DNA of 6,830 bases from Piscirickettsiaceae bacterium (GTDB lineage Bacteria; Pseudomonadota; Gammaproteobacteria; Nitrosococcales; Methylophagaceae), in contig JAUXFA010000065.1 of assembly GCA_030620285.1 (NCBI GenBank), forward strand, positions 1 to 6,830, in the 5' to 3' direction. The notes beneath the pieces were generated by a model, which was not told the DNA's origin, searched no databases, and saw only the letters and a list, made by a program, of their open reading frames with translations. The translations under genes and the position numbers were made by a program. This document shows, one piece after another, positions 1-6,830 of the stretch; position 1 is the stretch's first letter, and each line of letters opens with the position of its first letter.

Positions 1-377
1 ATCTCGGGTTGCAATTTAGCCAATGATTGAGTCAGTTTTTTATTCGATTCGCTAGTCGTATTGACACCATTATTGACATAATTTAAGACTTCTTCTAACA
101 CTTGTCTCAAATTTTGACGAAAATCTAATAACTCAATCTGATCTTTTTCACGATCAAAAAATCGTTGGTACAAATCGGCACTTTGTTTATCCGATAACTG
201 ACCATGATCTTCAAGGTGCTGTTCAACCGCATCCGATAGCGCAATATTATTTCCTGATACATACTCGTACCACACTGCATAATTTGCAGGTGTTGGGGCA
301 ATATCATATTTCTTCATCAGTGGAATGACGAGTCGCATATACTCTGCTGCCTGTTCCTGATATTCACCGTATTCCAT
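1..377 (-). CDS. Probable diguanylate cyclase (GGDEF family), N-terminal part only
   Basis: An open frame starts at ATG 377-375 and runs off the window edge without a stop (125 complete codons). The N-terminus has a helical region with IPLMKKY at about residues 18-24 and PTPANYAVWYEYVSGNN at about 28-44. From memory this matches the conserved N-terminal region of many gammaproteobacterial GGDEF proteins, in which an 'NYAVWYEYVSG' block and a helical linker precede the cyclase domain. Residues from about 73 are charged and probably helical or coiled coil. The GGDEF domain itself would lie beyond the window, so cyclase activity (2 GTP to c-di-GMP) is inferred and not seen. No signal peptide or membrane segment is visible, suggesting a cytosolic protein. 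It starts 22 bp after argG with no terminator between, so co-transcription with argG is likely. AGGA lies 4 nt before the ATG, a rather short spacing. Confidence 0.66.
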   Translation of the reverse strand, partial: MEYGEYQEQAAEYMRLVIPLMKKYDIAPTPANYAVWYEYVSGNNIALSDAVEQHLEDHGQLSDKQSADLYQRFFDREKDQIELLDFRQNLRQVLEEVLNYVNNGVNTTSESNKKLTQSLAKLQPE

Positions 378-399
378 AAATTCCTAAGACATCCTTTAC

Positions 400-1614
400 T
401 TAGTTTTTTGTATGTTTACCTGCAATCTTCAACCTTAAAGCATTCAATTTAATAAAGCCTTCAGCATCTTTCTGATTATAGGCACCAGCATCATCTTCAA
501 AGGTTGCAATTGATTCATCAAACAGGCTATCTGTTGCTGAAGCACGTCCGACGATTATTACATTGCCCTTAAACAGCTTTAGTTTAACCTTTCCATTTAC
601 TGTTTTTTGTGACGCGTTTATCATTTCTTGCAACATTTCTCGCTCTGGCGCCCACCAATAACCGTTATAGATCAGGCTTGCATAACGTGGCATCAATTCA
701 TCCTTTAAATGCGCCACTTCACGATCTAGGGTCAAAGATTCAATCGCACGATGTGCTGGTAACATAATGGTTCCGGCAGGTGTTTCGTAACAACCACGTG
801 ATTTCATACCCACATAGCGGTTCTCAACAATATCGAGTCGACCAATACCATTTTCGCCACCTACTTTATTAAGATATTCCATCACCTGCGCTGGTGACAT
901 TTTTTTACCATTAATAGCGACTATGTCACCTTTTTGATACGTCAATTCAAGATAGGTTGCTTTATCAGGCGCATTTTCTGGTGAAACAGTCCAACGCCAC
1001 ATTGATTCTTCAGGTTCCGCCCATGGATCTTCAAGAATATCACCCTCATACGAAATATGAAGTGAGTTTGCATCCATTGAATAAGGTGATTTTTTACCGC
1101 GCTTCATCTCCACTGGAATATTATGTTTTTCGGCATAATCTAATAGGCTTTGACGAGAATTCAAATCCCATTCCCGCCACGGTGCTATCACCTTAATATC
1201 AGGGCTTAAAGCATAAGCACCTAATTCAAAGCGTACTTGGTCATTACCTTTGCCCGTTGCCCCATGTGAGATAGCTTGGGCACCCACTTCTGCCGCAATT
1301 TCAACTAAGCGTTTGGCAATTAATGGTCTAGCAATTGACGTTCCTAATAGATACTCACCTTCATAAATTGTATTAGCTCGAAACATTGGGAATACATAAT
1401 CGCGGGCAAATTCTTCACGCAAATCTTCAATATAAATCTCTTTAATGCCCATGGCCTCTGCCTTAGCACGTGCAGGCTCAACTTCTTCACCCTGACCAAT
1501 ATCAGCCGTAAATGTTACCACTTCACAATCATAGGTATCTTGTAGCCATTTCAAAATAATGGAAGTATCTAGGCCGCCGGAATAGGCAAGCACGACTTTA
1601 TTAATATTAGACAT
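400..1614 (-). CDS. argG: Argininosuccinate synthase
   Basis: This 404-residue cytosolic enzyme joins citrulline and aspartate with ATP to give argininosuccinate, AMP and PPi, the penultimate step of arginine biosynthesis. The N-terminal ATP-pyrophosphatase loop SGGLDTS is at residues 12-18. [14 protein letters not shown] is at 84-97, and the substrate-binding block [13 protein letters not shown] is at 118-130. The length fits the common bacterial type of about 400 residues rather than the roughly 447-residue E. coli form. The start is fixed by the family N-terminus, with the ATP loop a few residues in. An AGGA (1627-1630) lies 12 nt upstream of the ATG, wider than the 7-nt spacing used by aceF and lpdA. 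The gene starts 55 bp after the methyltransferase stop and has a good extended -10 promoter in that gap. It is probably transcribed on its own or with the downstream GGDEF-type gene. All main motifs appear intact. Confidence 0.97.
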   Translation of the reverse strand: MSNINKVVLAYSGGLDTSIILKWLQDTYDCEVVTFTADIGQGEEVEPARAKAEAMGIKEIYIEDLREEFARDYVFPMFRANTIYEGEYLLGTSIARPLIAKRLVEIAAEVGAQAISHGATGKGNDQVRFELGAYALSPDIKVIAPWREWDLNSRQSLLDYAEKHNIPVEMKRGKKSPYSMDANSLHISYEGDILEDPWAEPEESMWRWTVSPENAPDKATYLELTYQKGDIVAINGKKMSPAQVMEYLNKVGGENGIGRLDIVENRYVGMKSRGCYETPAGTIMLPAHRAIESLTLDREVAHLKDELMPRYASLIYNGYWWAPEREMLQEMINASQKTVNGKVKLKLFKGNVIIVGRASATDSLFDESIATFEDDAGAYNQKDAEGFIKLNALRLKIAGKHTKN

Positions 1615-1663
1615 TGATGTGTTGTTTCCTGTAAAACTTTGGATTTATTAAATATAACAGAGC

Positions 1664-1672
1664 ATTATATCA
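1664..1672 (-). promoter_or_regulatory. Extended -10 promoter for argG
   Basis: On the minus strand the sequence TGATATAAT is an exact extended -10 (TG-N-TATAAT), with the hexamer at 1664-1669. Its TGA is the stop codon of the methyltransferase gene. The start of transcription would fall near 1657, giving a leader of about 40 nt before argG. No good -35 is present: the hexamer 17 bp upstream is TGCTTG (1687-1692), which is poor. This is typical of extended -10 promoters. The call is from the pattern only. Confidence 0.55.
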
Positions 1673-2461
1673 AACACCGCGCGTTGCAAGCACCTCTTTC
1701 ACGGCTTTTCTGCCACTCGCTTTGCAACTAATTCGTCGTGGCGCATCTAGGTATTTCAACTTAAAACCAAGCCTTTTATACAATTTTACAATCTGTTCTG
1801 TGGCCTGATTAGACAATACAACAGGGCCTTGATGATCTGCTAGCCACTCTGCAAGACGAACTTGATCATCCCAAGAAAATCCTTGCTGTGCATATTGTCT
1901 AAAAGGCACATCATAGGGCGGATCAGCATAAATAAAATCAGTTTTTTGCAATGCCAAAGCAGCAAAATCTTTATTAGCAAACTGCCATTCCACTAAAACG
2001 GATTGGTAGTGTAGAAAGTCCTGCTGATAATTAATCTTTTTGTATCGGCCAAAGGGCACATTGTAACCACCCGATTTATTAAAACGACACAGACCGTTAT
2101 AGCCCGTTCTATTCAGATAATAAAATAATTGTGCTGTTTTATTTGGAGAAAGACCAGCACGATTAATCGAGTTGAATTCATCACGGTGCTGATAATAAAG
2201 AGTTTCGTCATTTTCAAGCTCAACATCAAGCCGCAGGCCTCGTTGAATTTGTTGATAAAAATTAATTAGGGCTGGATTAACATCGTTCAATAATGCAGTT
2301 TTAGGTTGCAGACCCAAAGCGACAGACAAACCACCACAGAAAGGTTCCACCAATCGTGAATGGGGGTGCTTAGCCCATAACTTTTCTAGCTGCGGGATCA
2401 GCCAACGCTTGCCCCCCGCCCATTTTAGCGGAGGACGTAACGACTTAATTTCCACTGTCAT
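1670..2461 (-). CDS. dam: DNA adenine N6-methyltransferase, D12 class (Dam-like)
   Basis: This 263-residue enzyme should transfer a methyl group from S-adenosylmethionine to adenine N6 in DNA. Motif X, PPLKWAGGK, is at residues 10-18. Motif I (AdoMet binding), EPFCGG, is at 39-44. LNRTGYNGLCRFN is at 116-128, and the catalytic motif IV DPPY is at 180-183. The order X-I-IV and the length are those of the Dam/DpnM (alpha, D12) family, whose members usually methylate GATC; the site here is inferred. GATC occurs in the window at ordinary frequency. No restriction endonuclease is adjacent, so it looks like an orphan enzyme. It follows lpdA after 151 bp and precedes argG by 55 bp. The ATG at 2461 is the most upstream start possible because the preceding in-frame codon is TAG. 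The only good Shine-Dalgarno nearby is positioned for another ATG nine bases upstream. Confidence 0.92.
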   Translation of the reverse strand: MTVEIKSLRPPLKWAGGKRWLIPQLEKLWAKHPHSRLVEPFCGGLSVALGLQPKTALLNDVNPALINFYQQIQRGLRLDVELENDETLYYQHRDEFNSINRAGLSPNKTAQLFYYLNRTGYNGLCRFNKSGGYNVPFGRYKKINYQQDFLHYQSVLVEWQFANKDFAALALQKTDFIYADPPYDVPFRQYAQQGFSWDDQVRLAEWLADHQGPVVLSNQATEQIVKLYKRLGFKLKYLDAPRRISCKASGRKAVKEVLATRGV

Positions 2462-2470
2462 CTACAACAT
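2462..2470 (-). other. Two-codon reading frame (ATG-TTG-TAG) abutting the methyltransferase start
   Basis: Reading the minus strand, ATG (2470-2468), TTG and TAG (2464-2462) run directly into the methyltransferase ATG (2461-2459) in the same frame. An AAAGG at 2479-2483 sits exactly 7 nt before this upstream ATG, the same spacing that AAGG has before aceF and lpdA. Relative to the methyltransferase ATG the spacing is 16 nt, too long for efficient use. Ribosomes may therefore start on the mini-frame and restart on the gene. Alternatively the original start was here and codon 3 has become an amber stop. Translation of the frame is inferred. Confidence 0.45.
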
Positions 2471-2478
2471 GCTGCGAC

Positions 2479-2483
2479 CTTTG
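2479..2483 (-). promoter_or_regulatory. Shine-Dalgarno AAAGG placed for the upstream mini-frame
   Basis: AAAGG on the minus strand is followed by 7 nt and then the ATG of the two-codon frame at 2470. It is the only purine-rich candidate near the methyltransferase start. This site decides whether 2470 or 2461 is the primary initiation point. Confidence 0.5.
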
Positions 2484-2510
2484 CATGAAATATATTTTTC
2501 GTTATGGCAA

Positions 2511-2578
2511 GGCGAAAATGTTCTGGGAAACACAGTGTACAAAACGTACATGAGTATTTTCAGGTCATTTTTAACGCC
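2511..2578. repeat. Nested palindromic intergenic element
   Basis: The gap between lpdA and the methyltransferase holds an imperfect palindrome of 68 bp. The outer arms are GGCGAAAATG (2511-2520) and CATTTTTAACGCC (2566-2578). These pair except for a three-base insertion in the right arm. An inner perfect 5-bp inverted repeat, TGTAC-AAAAC-GTACA, is at 2536-2550. A smaller imperfect repeat, CTGGG-AAA-CACAG, is at about 2523-2535. No long T-run follows on either strand, so it does not look like a standard terminator. The layout resembles the dispersed palindromic repeats found between genes in many gammaproteobacteria. Only one copy is in the window, so repetition cannot be shown here. Confidence 0.45.
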
Positions 2579-2612
2579 TCCAGGACGGAAAAGATGAATC
2601 ATTCAAAAGTCT

Positions 2613-4379
2613 CTATTTAGAGTGTAATGTTTTACGGGGCGGCATTAAATCCGTAATACTACCTTCAGCCATTTCAGCAGCAAAGCCTAGTGTTTCAGAT
2701 AAGGTTGGATGTGGATGAATAGTCAAGCCAATATCTTCGGCATCAGCGCCCATTTCTAAAGCTAAAACAGCTTCAGCAATCAACTCACCCGCATTAGGCC
2801 CCACAATTCCTGCACCAATAATTTTGCCTGTTTCTTTTTCAAATAAAGCTTTGGTCAAACCTTCACTGCGACCCAAACTCAAGCTACGACCACTAGCAGC
2901 CCACGGGAATGCACCTTTAACATAATCAATTTTTTGAGCTTTGGCTTCTGTTTCGGTGACACCCATCCATGCTACTTCAGGATCAGTATAGGCAACTGAT
3001 GGAATGGTCATGGGATCAAAGGCCGATTTCAAACCTGAAATTACCTCAGCAGCTACTTTAGCTTCGTGCACCGCTTTATGAGCTAACATCGGTTGACCAA
3101 CAATATCGCCAATAGCGTAGATATGAGGCACATTGGTTGTCATTTGAGCATCTACATTAATAAAACCATAATCATCTACAGCCACACCAGCCAATTCAGC
3201 ATTAATCAGCTTACCGTTAGGTGAACGACCGACAGCCACTAAAATTTTGTCGTAAACAGCTGTCTCCGGCGCATCCTTACCTTCCAATGAAACTTTAAGG
3301 CCTTTTTTCTGTGGCTCGATCTTAGCAACTTTAGTATTAAGGTAAATAGCTTCGTACTGACTCTGCACTTTTTTCAATAATGGTTTAACAATATCTTTAT
3401 CAACTCCGGGTATCAAACCATCCTGCATTTCAACAACCGTTATATTTGAACCTAGCGCGTTATATACCGTTGCCATTTCCAAACCGATAATGCCACCACC
3501 AATCACCAGTAATTTCTCAGGAACATCTTCCAAATCTAGTGCATCGGTAGAATCCATCATCCGTGGATCATCATTTGGAAAAACTGGGATTTTAGTGACT
3601 CGGGAGCCTGCGGCAATAATACAACTATCAAATGAAATGCTTTGTTCACCATCAACTGTTTGCACTTGCATGGTATTTGTTCCAGAAAAAGCAGCTTCGC
3701 CTCGCACAATAGTAACTTTGCGCTGTTTAGCAAGCGCTTTTAAACCACCTGTTAATTGGTTAACAATACTGTTTTTCCAGTCTTCAATTTTACGAATATC
3801 GATTTCTGGAGCAGCGAAAACAACACCATGATCACCCATATCCGCTGCTTCATTAATAATTTGTGCCGTATGTAATAAAGCTTTAGAAGGAATACAGCCA
3901 ACATTTAAACAAACACCACCAATCCGCTCATGGCGCTCAACCATCACAACCTGTTTTCCTAAATCAGCAGCACGAAAAGCAGCTGTATAACCACCAGGAC
4001 CAGAGCCTAATACCAATACTTCAGCATGTAAATCCGCATCGCCGGCTGTCGTTGTCACTGCAGCCGAAACCTTGGCTTGTTCTGCTTTTGGCTTATTTTC
4101 AACAACTTCTTGCGTTGACTGTTCTTGCTTGATGTCGGCAGCAACTGTTTCTAACGTTAAAATAATACTGCCTTCAGCGACTTTATCTCCAACAGCCACA
4201 TTTAAACCGACTACCTTGCCAGTAGCACTGCTAGGTATCTCCATTGCAGCTTTATCAGATTCTAAGGTAATAACATCTTGGTTTTCTTCTATCTCATCAC
4301 CAACAGCGACTAATACCTCAATAATTTCGACTTCGTCAAAATCACCAATATCTGGGACTTTTATTTCTATTATGCTCAT
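2613..4379 (-). CDS. lpdA: Dihydrolipoamide dehydrogenase (E3) with N-terminal lipoyl domain
   Basis: This 588-residue flavoprotein reoxidises the dihydrolipoyl groups of the pyruvate dehydrogenase complex, passing electrons through FAD to NAD+. Residues 1-78 are a lipoyl domain with the lipoylated lysine at K43 ([10 protein letters not shown]). A flexible Ala/Lys/Glu/Gln-rich linker covers about 79-115. The FAD-binding GSGPGG is at 125-130 and the redox disulfide CLNVGC at C157/C162. The NAD-binding GGGIIG is at 294-299, and the C-terminal catalytic pair lies in HPHPTLSE (H557, E562). E. coli Lpd (about 474 residues) lacks the lipoyl domain; E3 proteins with one are known from Neisseria and other proteobacteria. 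The ATG overlaps the aceF stop as ATGA, and AAAGG lies 7 nt upstream, implying translational coupling. It is the last gene of the operon. All catalytic motifs are present. Confidence 0.97.
   Translation of the reverse strand: MSIIEIKVPDIGDFDEVEIIEVLVAVGDEIEENQDVITLESDKAAMEIPSSATGKVVGLNVAVGDKVAEGSIILTLETVAADIKQEQSTQEVVENKPKAEQAKVSAAVTTTAGDADLHAEVLVLGSGPGGYTAAFRAADLGKQVVMVERHERIGGVCLNVGCIPSKALLHTAQIINEAADMGDHGVVFAAPEIDIRKIEDWKNSIVNQLTGGLKALAKQRKVTIVRGEAAFSGTNTMQVQTVDGEQSISFDSCIIAAGSRVTKIPVFPNDDPRMMDSTDALDLEDVPEKLLVIGGGIIGLEMATVYNALGSNITVVEMQDGLIPGVDKDIVKPLLKKVQSQYEAIYLNTKVAKIEPQKKGLKVSLEGKDAPETAVYDKILVAVGRSPNGKLINAELAGVAVDDYGFINVDAQMTTNVPHIYAIGDIVGQPMLAHKAVHEAKVAAEVISGLKSAFDPMTIPSVAYTDPEVAWMGVTETEAKAQKIDYVKGAFPWAASGRSLSLGRSEGLTKALFEKETGKIIGAGIVGPNAGELIAEAVLALEMGADAEDIGLTIHPHPTLSETLGFAAEMAEGSITDLMPPRKTLHSK
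4146..4379 (-). repeat. Lipoyl domain copy in E3 (related to 5426-5662)
   Basis: The first 78 codons of lpdA and the first 79 of aceF encode closely related lipoyl domains. After the first few residues they share an uninterrupted block of 22 identical residues from KVPDIG to VAVGD, and later [17 protein letters not shown] and VGDKVAEG. The DNA is also visibly similar, with differences mostly at third codon positions in the shared block. This indicates that one copy arose from the other by duplication, or that gene conversion keeps them alike. Confidence 0.8.
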
Positions 4380-5662
4380 AACATTACCTTTCTGATATCA
4401 GATAATGTTTGGCTCAAACATGTGGTAAATCTCGCACCCATCGCACCATCGACTACTCGATGATCGTAAGAAACAGATAATGGCAACATTAACCGAGGTT
4501 CAAATTCACTGCCATTCCAGACTGGCTGCATCTTATGACGACCCACACCTAAAATGGCTACCTCTGGTGCATTAACAATCGGGGTGAAGAAGCTACCGCC
4601 AATTCCACCCAAACTAGATATGGAGAAGGTACCACCTTGTAAGTCTTTAGCCGTTAAGGCACCATCCCGTGCTCGGCTACTAATTTCACCTAACTCGCCG
4701 GCTAATTCGATAAAACCTTTTTTATCAACATCCTTAATAACTGGCACCATTAAACCATTAGGCGTATCAACCGCCACACCGATGTTGTAATAGCTTTTAA
4801 CAATTAAGGTTTCTTTATCTACACCCAACGATGCATTTAATTCAGGATATCGTTTCAGACTAGCCACTACCGCTTTCATGATGAAAACTAGGGGTGTTAA
4901 ATTCACACCCTGTTTGGCAGCGGCATCTTTATTCGATTTTCTGAATTTTTCCAATTCTGTAATATCGGCTTCATCAAACTGAGTGACATGAGGAATATTT
5001 AACCAGCATGCATGTAGATGTTTACCCGATATTTTTTTAATCCGAGAAAGTTCAACATTTTCTACTGCACCAAATTTTTCATAATTACCAACAGGCACTG
5101 GTGGAATTGCAGAACCACCAGAAGCGGCAATAGGCGCATTGATTTTTTGTTTCACAAAGTTCTGAATATCTTGTTTAGTGATTCGACCTTTAGCACCTGA
5201 ACCATTAACAGCTGTTAATGTAACCCCTAATTCGCGAGCAAATTGACGCACTGATGGTGACGCATGAGAATGCTTTGTCCCTGATTTATTATCCGGTGCA
5301 TAAGGTACACTTTCAACTAACGGCGGCTTCACATCTACACTCGGCTTTGATGCCGGTTCTAGAGTTTGAGCCGCTGATGCAGATACCACTTCAGACTCTA
5401 CGGCTTCTGCTGTCGCTGCTTCACTTGTTTCAATAATTGCAATAACGGCACCTTCTGCGACCTTATCACCGACCGAAACCTTAAGCTCTTTGATAATGCC
5501 AGCATGAGATGCCGGGATCTCCATCGCCGCTTTATCTGATTCCAAAGTAATTAAGTCTTGGTTTTCTTCAACCGTATCACCTACAGCAACCAAAACCTCA
5601 ATGATTTCCACTTCATCAAAATCACCAATATCAGGGACTTTTAACTCTATTAAATCTGCCAT
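4376..5662 (-). CDS. aceF: Dihydrolipoamide acetyltransferase (E2 of pyruvate dehydrogenase)
   Basis: This 428-residue core subunit moves the acetyl group from lipoyl-lysine to coenzyme A. A single lipoyl domain covers residues 1-79 with the modified lysine at K44. An Ala/Pro/Ser/Glu-rich linker spans about 80-130. The peripheral-subunit-binding domain is at about 133-170 ([13 protein letters not shown], then GRITKQDI). The acetyltransferase domain runs from about 200 to the end, with SSLGGIGG and [10 protein letters not shown], and the catalytic block DHRVVDG at 400-406 (H401, D405). E. coli AceF has three lipoyl domains; this one has one, with another supplied by E3. The ATG is 2 bp after the aceE stop, and its AAGG (5670-5673) lies within the last aceE codons at 7-nt spacing. 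The TGA overlaps the lpdA ATG. The three genes therefore form one coupled operon. Confidence 0.96.
   Translation of the reverse strand: MADLIELKVPDIGDFDEVEIIEVLVAVGDTVEENQDLITLESDKAAMEIPASHAGIIKELKVSVGDKVAEGAVIAIIETSEAATAEAVESEVVSASAAQTLEPASKPSVDVKPPLVESVPYAPDNKSGTKHSHASPSVRQFARELGVTLTAVNGSGAKGRITKQDIQNFVKQKINAPIAASGGSAIPPVPVGNYEKFGAVENVELSRIKKISGKHLHACWLNIPHVTQFDEADITELEKFRKSNKDAAAKQGVNLTPLVFIMKAVVASLKRYPELNASLGVDKETLIVKSYYNIGVAVDTPNGLMVPVIKDVDKKGFIELAGELGEISSRARDGALTAKDLQGGTFSISSLGGIGGSFFTPIVNAPEVAILGVGRHKMQPVWNGSEFEPRLMLPLSVSYDHRVVDGAMGARFTTCLSQTLSDIRKVML
5426..5662 (-). repeat. Lipoyl domain copy in E2 (related to 4146-4379)
   Basis: This is the partner of the lpdA lipoyl segment, with the same block structure around the lipoylated lysine (K44 here, K43 in E3). 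The two copies diverge mainly between the two conserved blocks ([13 protein letters not shown] here against [13 protein letters not shown] in E3) and at the domain end. Confidence 0.8.
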
Positions 5663-5664
5663 TT

Positions 5665-6830
5665 TTATGCCTTACCTGGATTCAATGCATCAGCATTAAT
5701 TTTGTATTTTTTGATCGCTTTTTCAACAACATCATGTTTAATTTGGCCTTCATTTGCCAATGTATCCAATGTTGCTACCACCACATGATAGCGATCTACT
5801 TCAAAGAAACTGCGTAGTTTTTCGCGAGTATCACTACGTCCAAAACCATCCGTTCCTAAGACAGTATATGGCGCTTTGATCCAAGGGCGAATTTGTTCTG
5901 CATAGAGTCGAATATAGTCTGTTGCAGCAATGACGACTCCCGCTTGGTCATCTAAACATTCCGCCACATAGCTTTGTTTATTTTCTGCCGTTGGGTGCAA
6001 TCGATTATATCTATCGGTATCAATACCGTCTCTTGCCAATTCATTAATGCTAGTCGCACTCCATACATTGGCCGAGACTTTCCATTCTTTCTCAAGCATC
6101 TCAGCTGCGGCTTCAACTTCACGTAAAATCGTGCCACTACCTAATAATTGAGCTTTTAGTTTATGTTTACCACCTGATTTAAGCTGATACATCCCCTTAA
6201 GAATTTCTGCCTCAATACCTTTTGGCATTTCAGGATGTGTATAGTTTTCATTCATCGCTGTAATGTAATAGAACACACTTTCTTGCTCTTCGTACATACG
6301 GCGGAAACCATCATGAATAATAACGGCCATCTCATAAGCATAGGTCGGATCATAGCTCACACAATTTGGAATGGTATTTGCCAAAATCAAGCCATGACCA
6401 TCCTCATGTTGCAAACCTTCACCATTCAAGGTAGTACGACCTGCTGTCGCCCCAAGCAAGAAACCTTTAGCTTGAATATCACCCGCCAACCATGCCAAAT
6501 CACCAATACGCTGGAAACCAAACATAGAGTAATAAATATAAAATGGCACCATGTTAACGTTATAGTTTGAATAGGCTGTGGCCGCTGATACCCACTCAGC
6601 CATCGCCCCTGCTTCATTAATACCTTCTTGTAGGATCTGCCCCTTAGTATCTTCGCGATACCACATGACTTTTCCTGAATCTTCAGGTTCATATAATTGA
6701 CCTGACGATGAATAAATCCCAAATGAGCGGAACAAACCTTCCATACCAAAAGTACGCGCTTCATCTGGCACGATAGGCACAATATTTTTACCAACCTGTT
6801 TATCACGAATTAATGCTGTCAAAATCCGAA
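5665..6830 (-). CDS. aceE: Pyruvate dehydrogenase E1 component (homodimeric type), C-terminal part
   Basis: This is the thiamin diphosphate-dependent subunit that decarboxylates pyruvate and acetylates the lipoyl groups of E2. The window holds its last 387 codons; the frame continues past the edge. Compared with E. coli AceE (about 887 residues), roughly the first 500 residues are missing, including the thiamin diphosphate GDG motif. Visible family blocks, numbered within the fragment, are DEARTFGMEG at 22-31, LQEGINEAGAM at 66-76 and the GEGLQHEDGHG active-site region at 136-146. LGTDGFGRSD is at 324-333, in the C-terminal domain. These match the single-chain AceE type, not the alpha2beta2 E1. 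A TTG at 6822-6820 could be misread as a start, but recognisable AceE sequence continues upstream of it. aceF follows after 2 bp, with its ribosome-binding site inside the end of this gene. Confidence 0.97.
   Translation of the reverse strand, partial: RILTALIRDKQVGKNIVPIVPDEARTFGMEGLFRSFGIYSSSGQLYEPEDSGKVMWYREDTKGQILQEGINEAGAMAEWVSAATAYSNYNVNMVPFYIYYSMFGFQRIGDLAWLAGDIQAKGFLLGATAGRTTLNGEGLQHEDGHGLILANTIPNCVSYDPTYAYEMAVIIHDGFRRMYEEQESVFYYITAMNENYTHPEMPKGIEAEILKGMYQLKSGGKHKLKAQLLGSGTILREVEAAAEMLEKEWKVSANVWSATSINELARDGIDTDRYNRLHPTAENKQSYVAECLDDQAGVVIAATDYIRLYAEQIRPWIKAPYTVLGTDGFGRSDTREKLRSFFEVDRYHVVVATLDTLANEGQIKHDVVEKAIKKYKINADALNPGKA

Noticed and set aside
384..392. A second in-frame ATG-TCT-TAG upstream of the GGDEF-type start
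   Set aside because: The AAAGG before it directly touches the ATG, so it cannot serve as a Shine-Dalgarno for it. The real start has its own AGGA, so it is probably coincidence.
957..1196. Plus-strand open frame of 79 codons inside argG
   Set aside because: It lies wholly antisense to a well-conserved gene, has no recognisable motif and is explained as a shadow frame.
1636..1662. Possible ArgR operator (ARG box) in the argG leader
   Set aside because: The AT-rich stretch TGTTATATTTAATAAATC matches the ARG-box consensus at too few of the key TGAAT/ATTCA positions. Base composition explains it.
2482..2517. Possible promoter for the methyltransferase (TATATT at 2489-2494)
   Set aside because: No acceptable -35 lies at 16-18 bp, and transcription would start on top of the AAAGG site, leaving no room for a ribosome-binding leader.
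2523..2535. LexA-like CTG...CAG palindrome in the gap before the methyltransferase
   Set aside because: The spacing between CTG and CAG is 7, not the 10 of a gammaproteobacterial SOS box, and the flanking bases do not fit.
2409..2597. Plus-strand open frame of 62 codons across the methyltransferase start and the palindromic gap
   Set aside because: It begins antisense inside the methyltransferase and its C-terminal half is a translation of the palindromic element. No plausible ribosome-binding site or family was seen.
2588..2612. Possible terminator just after lpdA (TGAATGATTCA followed by TCTTTT)
   Set aside because: The hairpin would have only 4 A/T-rich base pairs and a short T-run interrupted by C, too weak to call.
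3490..4395. Plus-strand open frames at 3490-3831 and 4072-4395, opposite lpdA and the aceF end
   Set aside because: Both are antisense to conserved E3 sequence. Their Ser/Thr/Pro-rich composition is the usual product of reading a conserved gene backwards.
5952..6806. Other open frames inside aceE (minus 6426-6806 and 5952-6137, plus 6235-6570)
   Set aside because: The correct aceE frame is certain from its motifs; these are out-of-frame or antisense shadows.
6820..6822. TTG as a possible start codon for a short E1 protein
   Set aside because: The same frame continues upstream with residues that fit AceE, and a protein starting here would lack the thiamin diphosphate-binding part.

Overview
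The window reads as a piece of a moderately AT-rich gammaproteobacterial chromosome. Every supported gene lies on the minus strand, so transcription runs from high to low coordinates. The assignment rests on the E. coli-type homodimeric pyruvate dehydrogenase E1, the aceE-aceF-lpd order, a lipoylated E3 and a short (about 400-residue) argininosuccinate synthase. The genus cannot be fixed from the sequence alone.

Layout in transcription order: (1) 6830-5665, the 3' part of aceE (pyruvate dehydrogenase E1), cut by the window edge. (2) 5662-4376, aceF (E2), starting 2 bp after aceE. (3) 4379-2613, lpdA (E3) carrying its own lipoyl domain and overlapping aceF by an ATGA. (4) 2612-2462, a 151-bp gap with a nested palindromic element (2511-2578) and a two-codon ATG-TTG-TAG reading frame that abuts the next start codon. 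(5) 2461-1670, a D12-class (Dam-type) DNA adenine methyltransferase. (6) A 55-bp gap with a consensus extended -10 promoter whose TG lies in the methyltransferase stop codon. (7) 1614-400, argG. (8) 377-1, the N-terminal part of a protein resembling GGDEF diguanylate cyclases, starting 22 bp after argG and cut by the window edge.

Functionally, aceE-aceF-lpdA form one tightly coupled operon for the complex that converts pyruvate to acetyl-CoA. The E2 and E3 lipoyl domains are near copies of each other. argG makes argininosuccinate in arginine biosynthesis and appears to have its own promoter, probably also serving the downstream c-di-GMP-type gene. The methyltransferase has no restriction partner in view, so it looks like an orphan, Dam-like regulatory or housekeeping enzyme.

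I see no RNA gene, CRISPR array, insertion sequence or phage gene, and no clear new multi-gene system. The observations most worth a second look are the two-codon frame in front of the methyltransferase and the palindromic element upstream of it.
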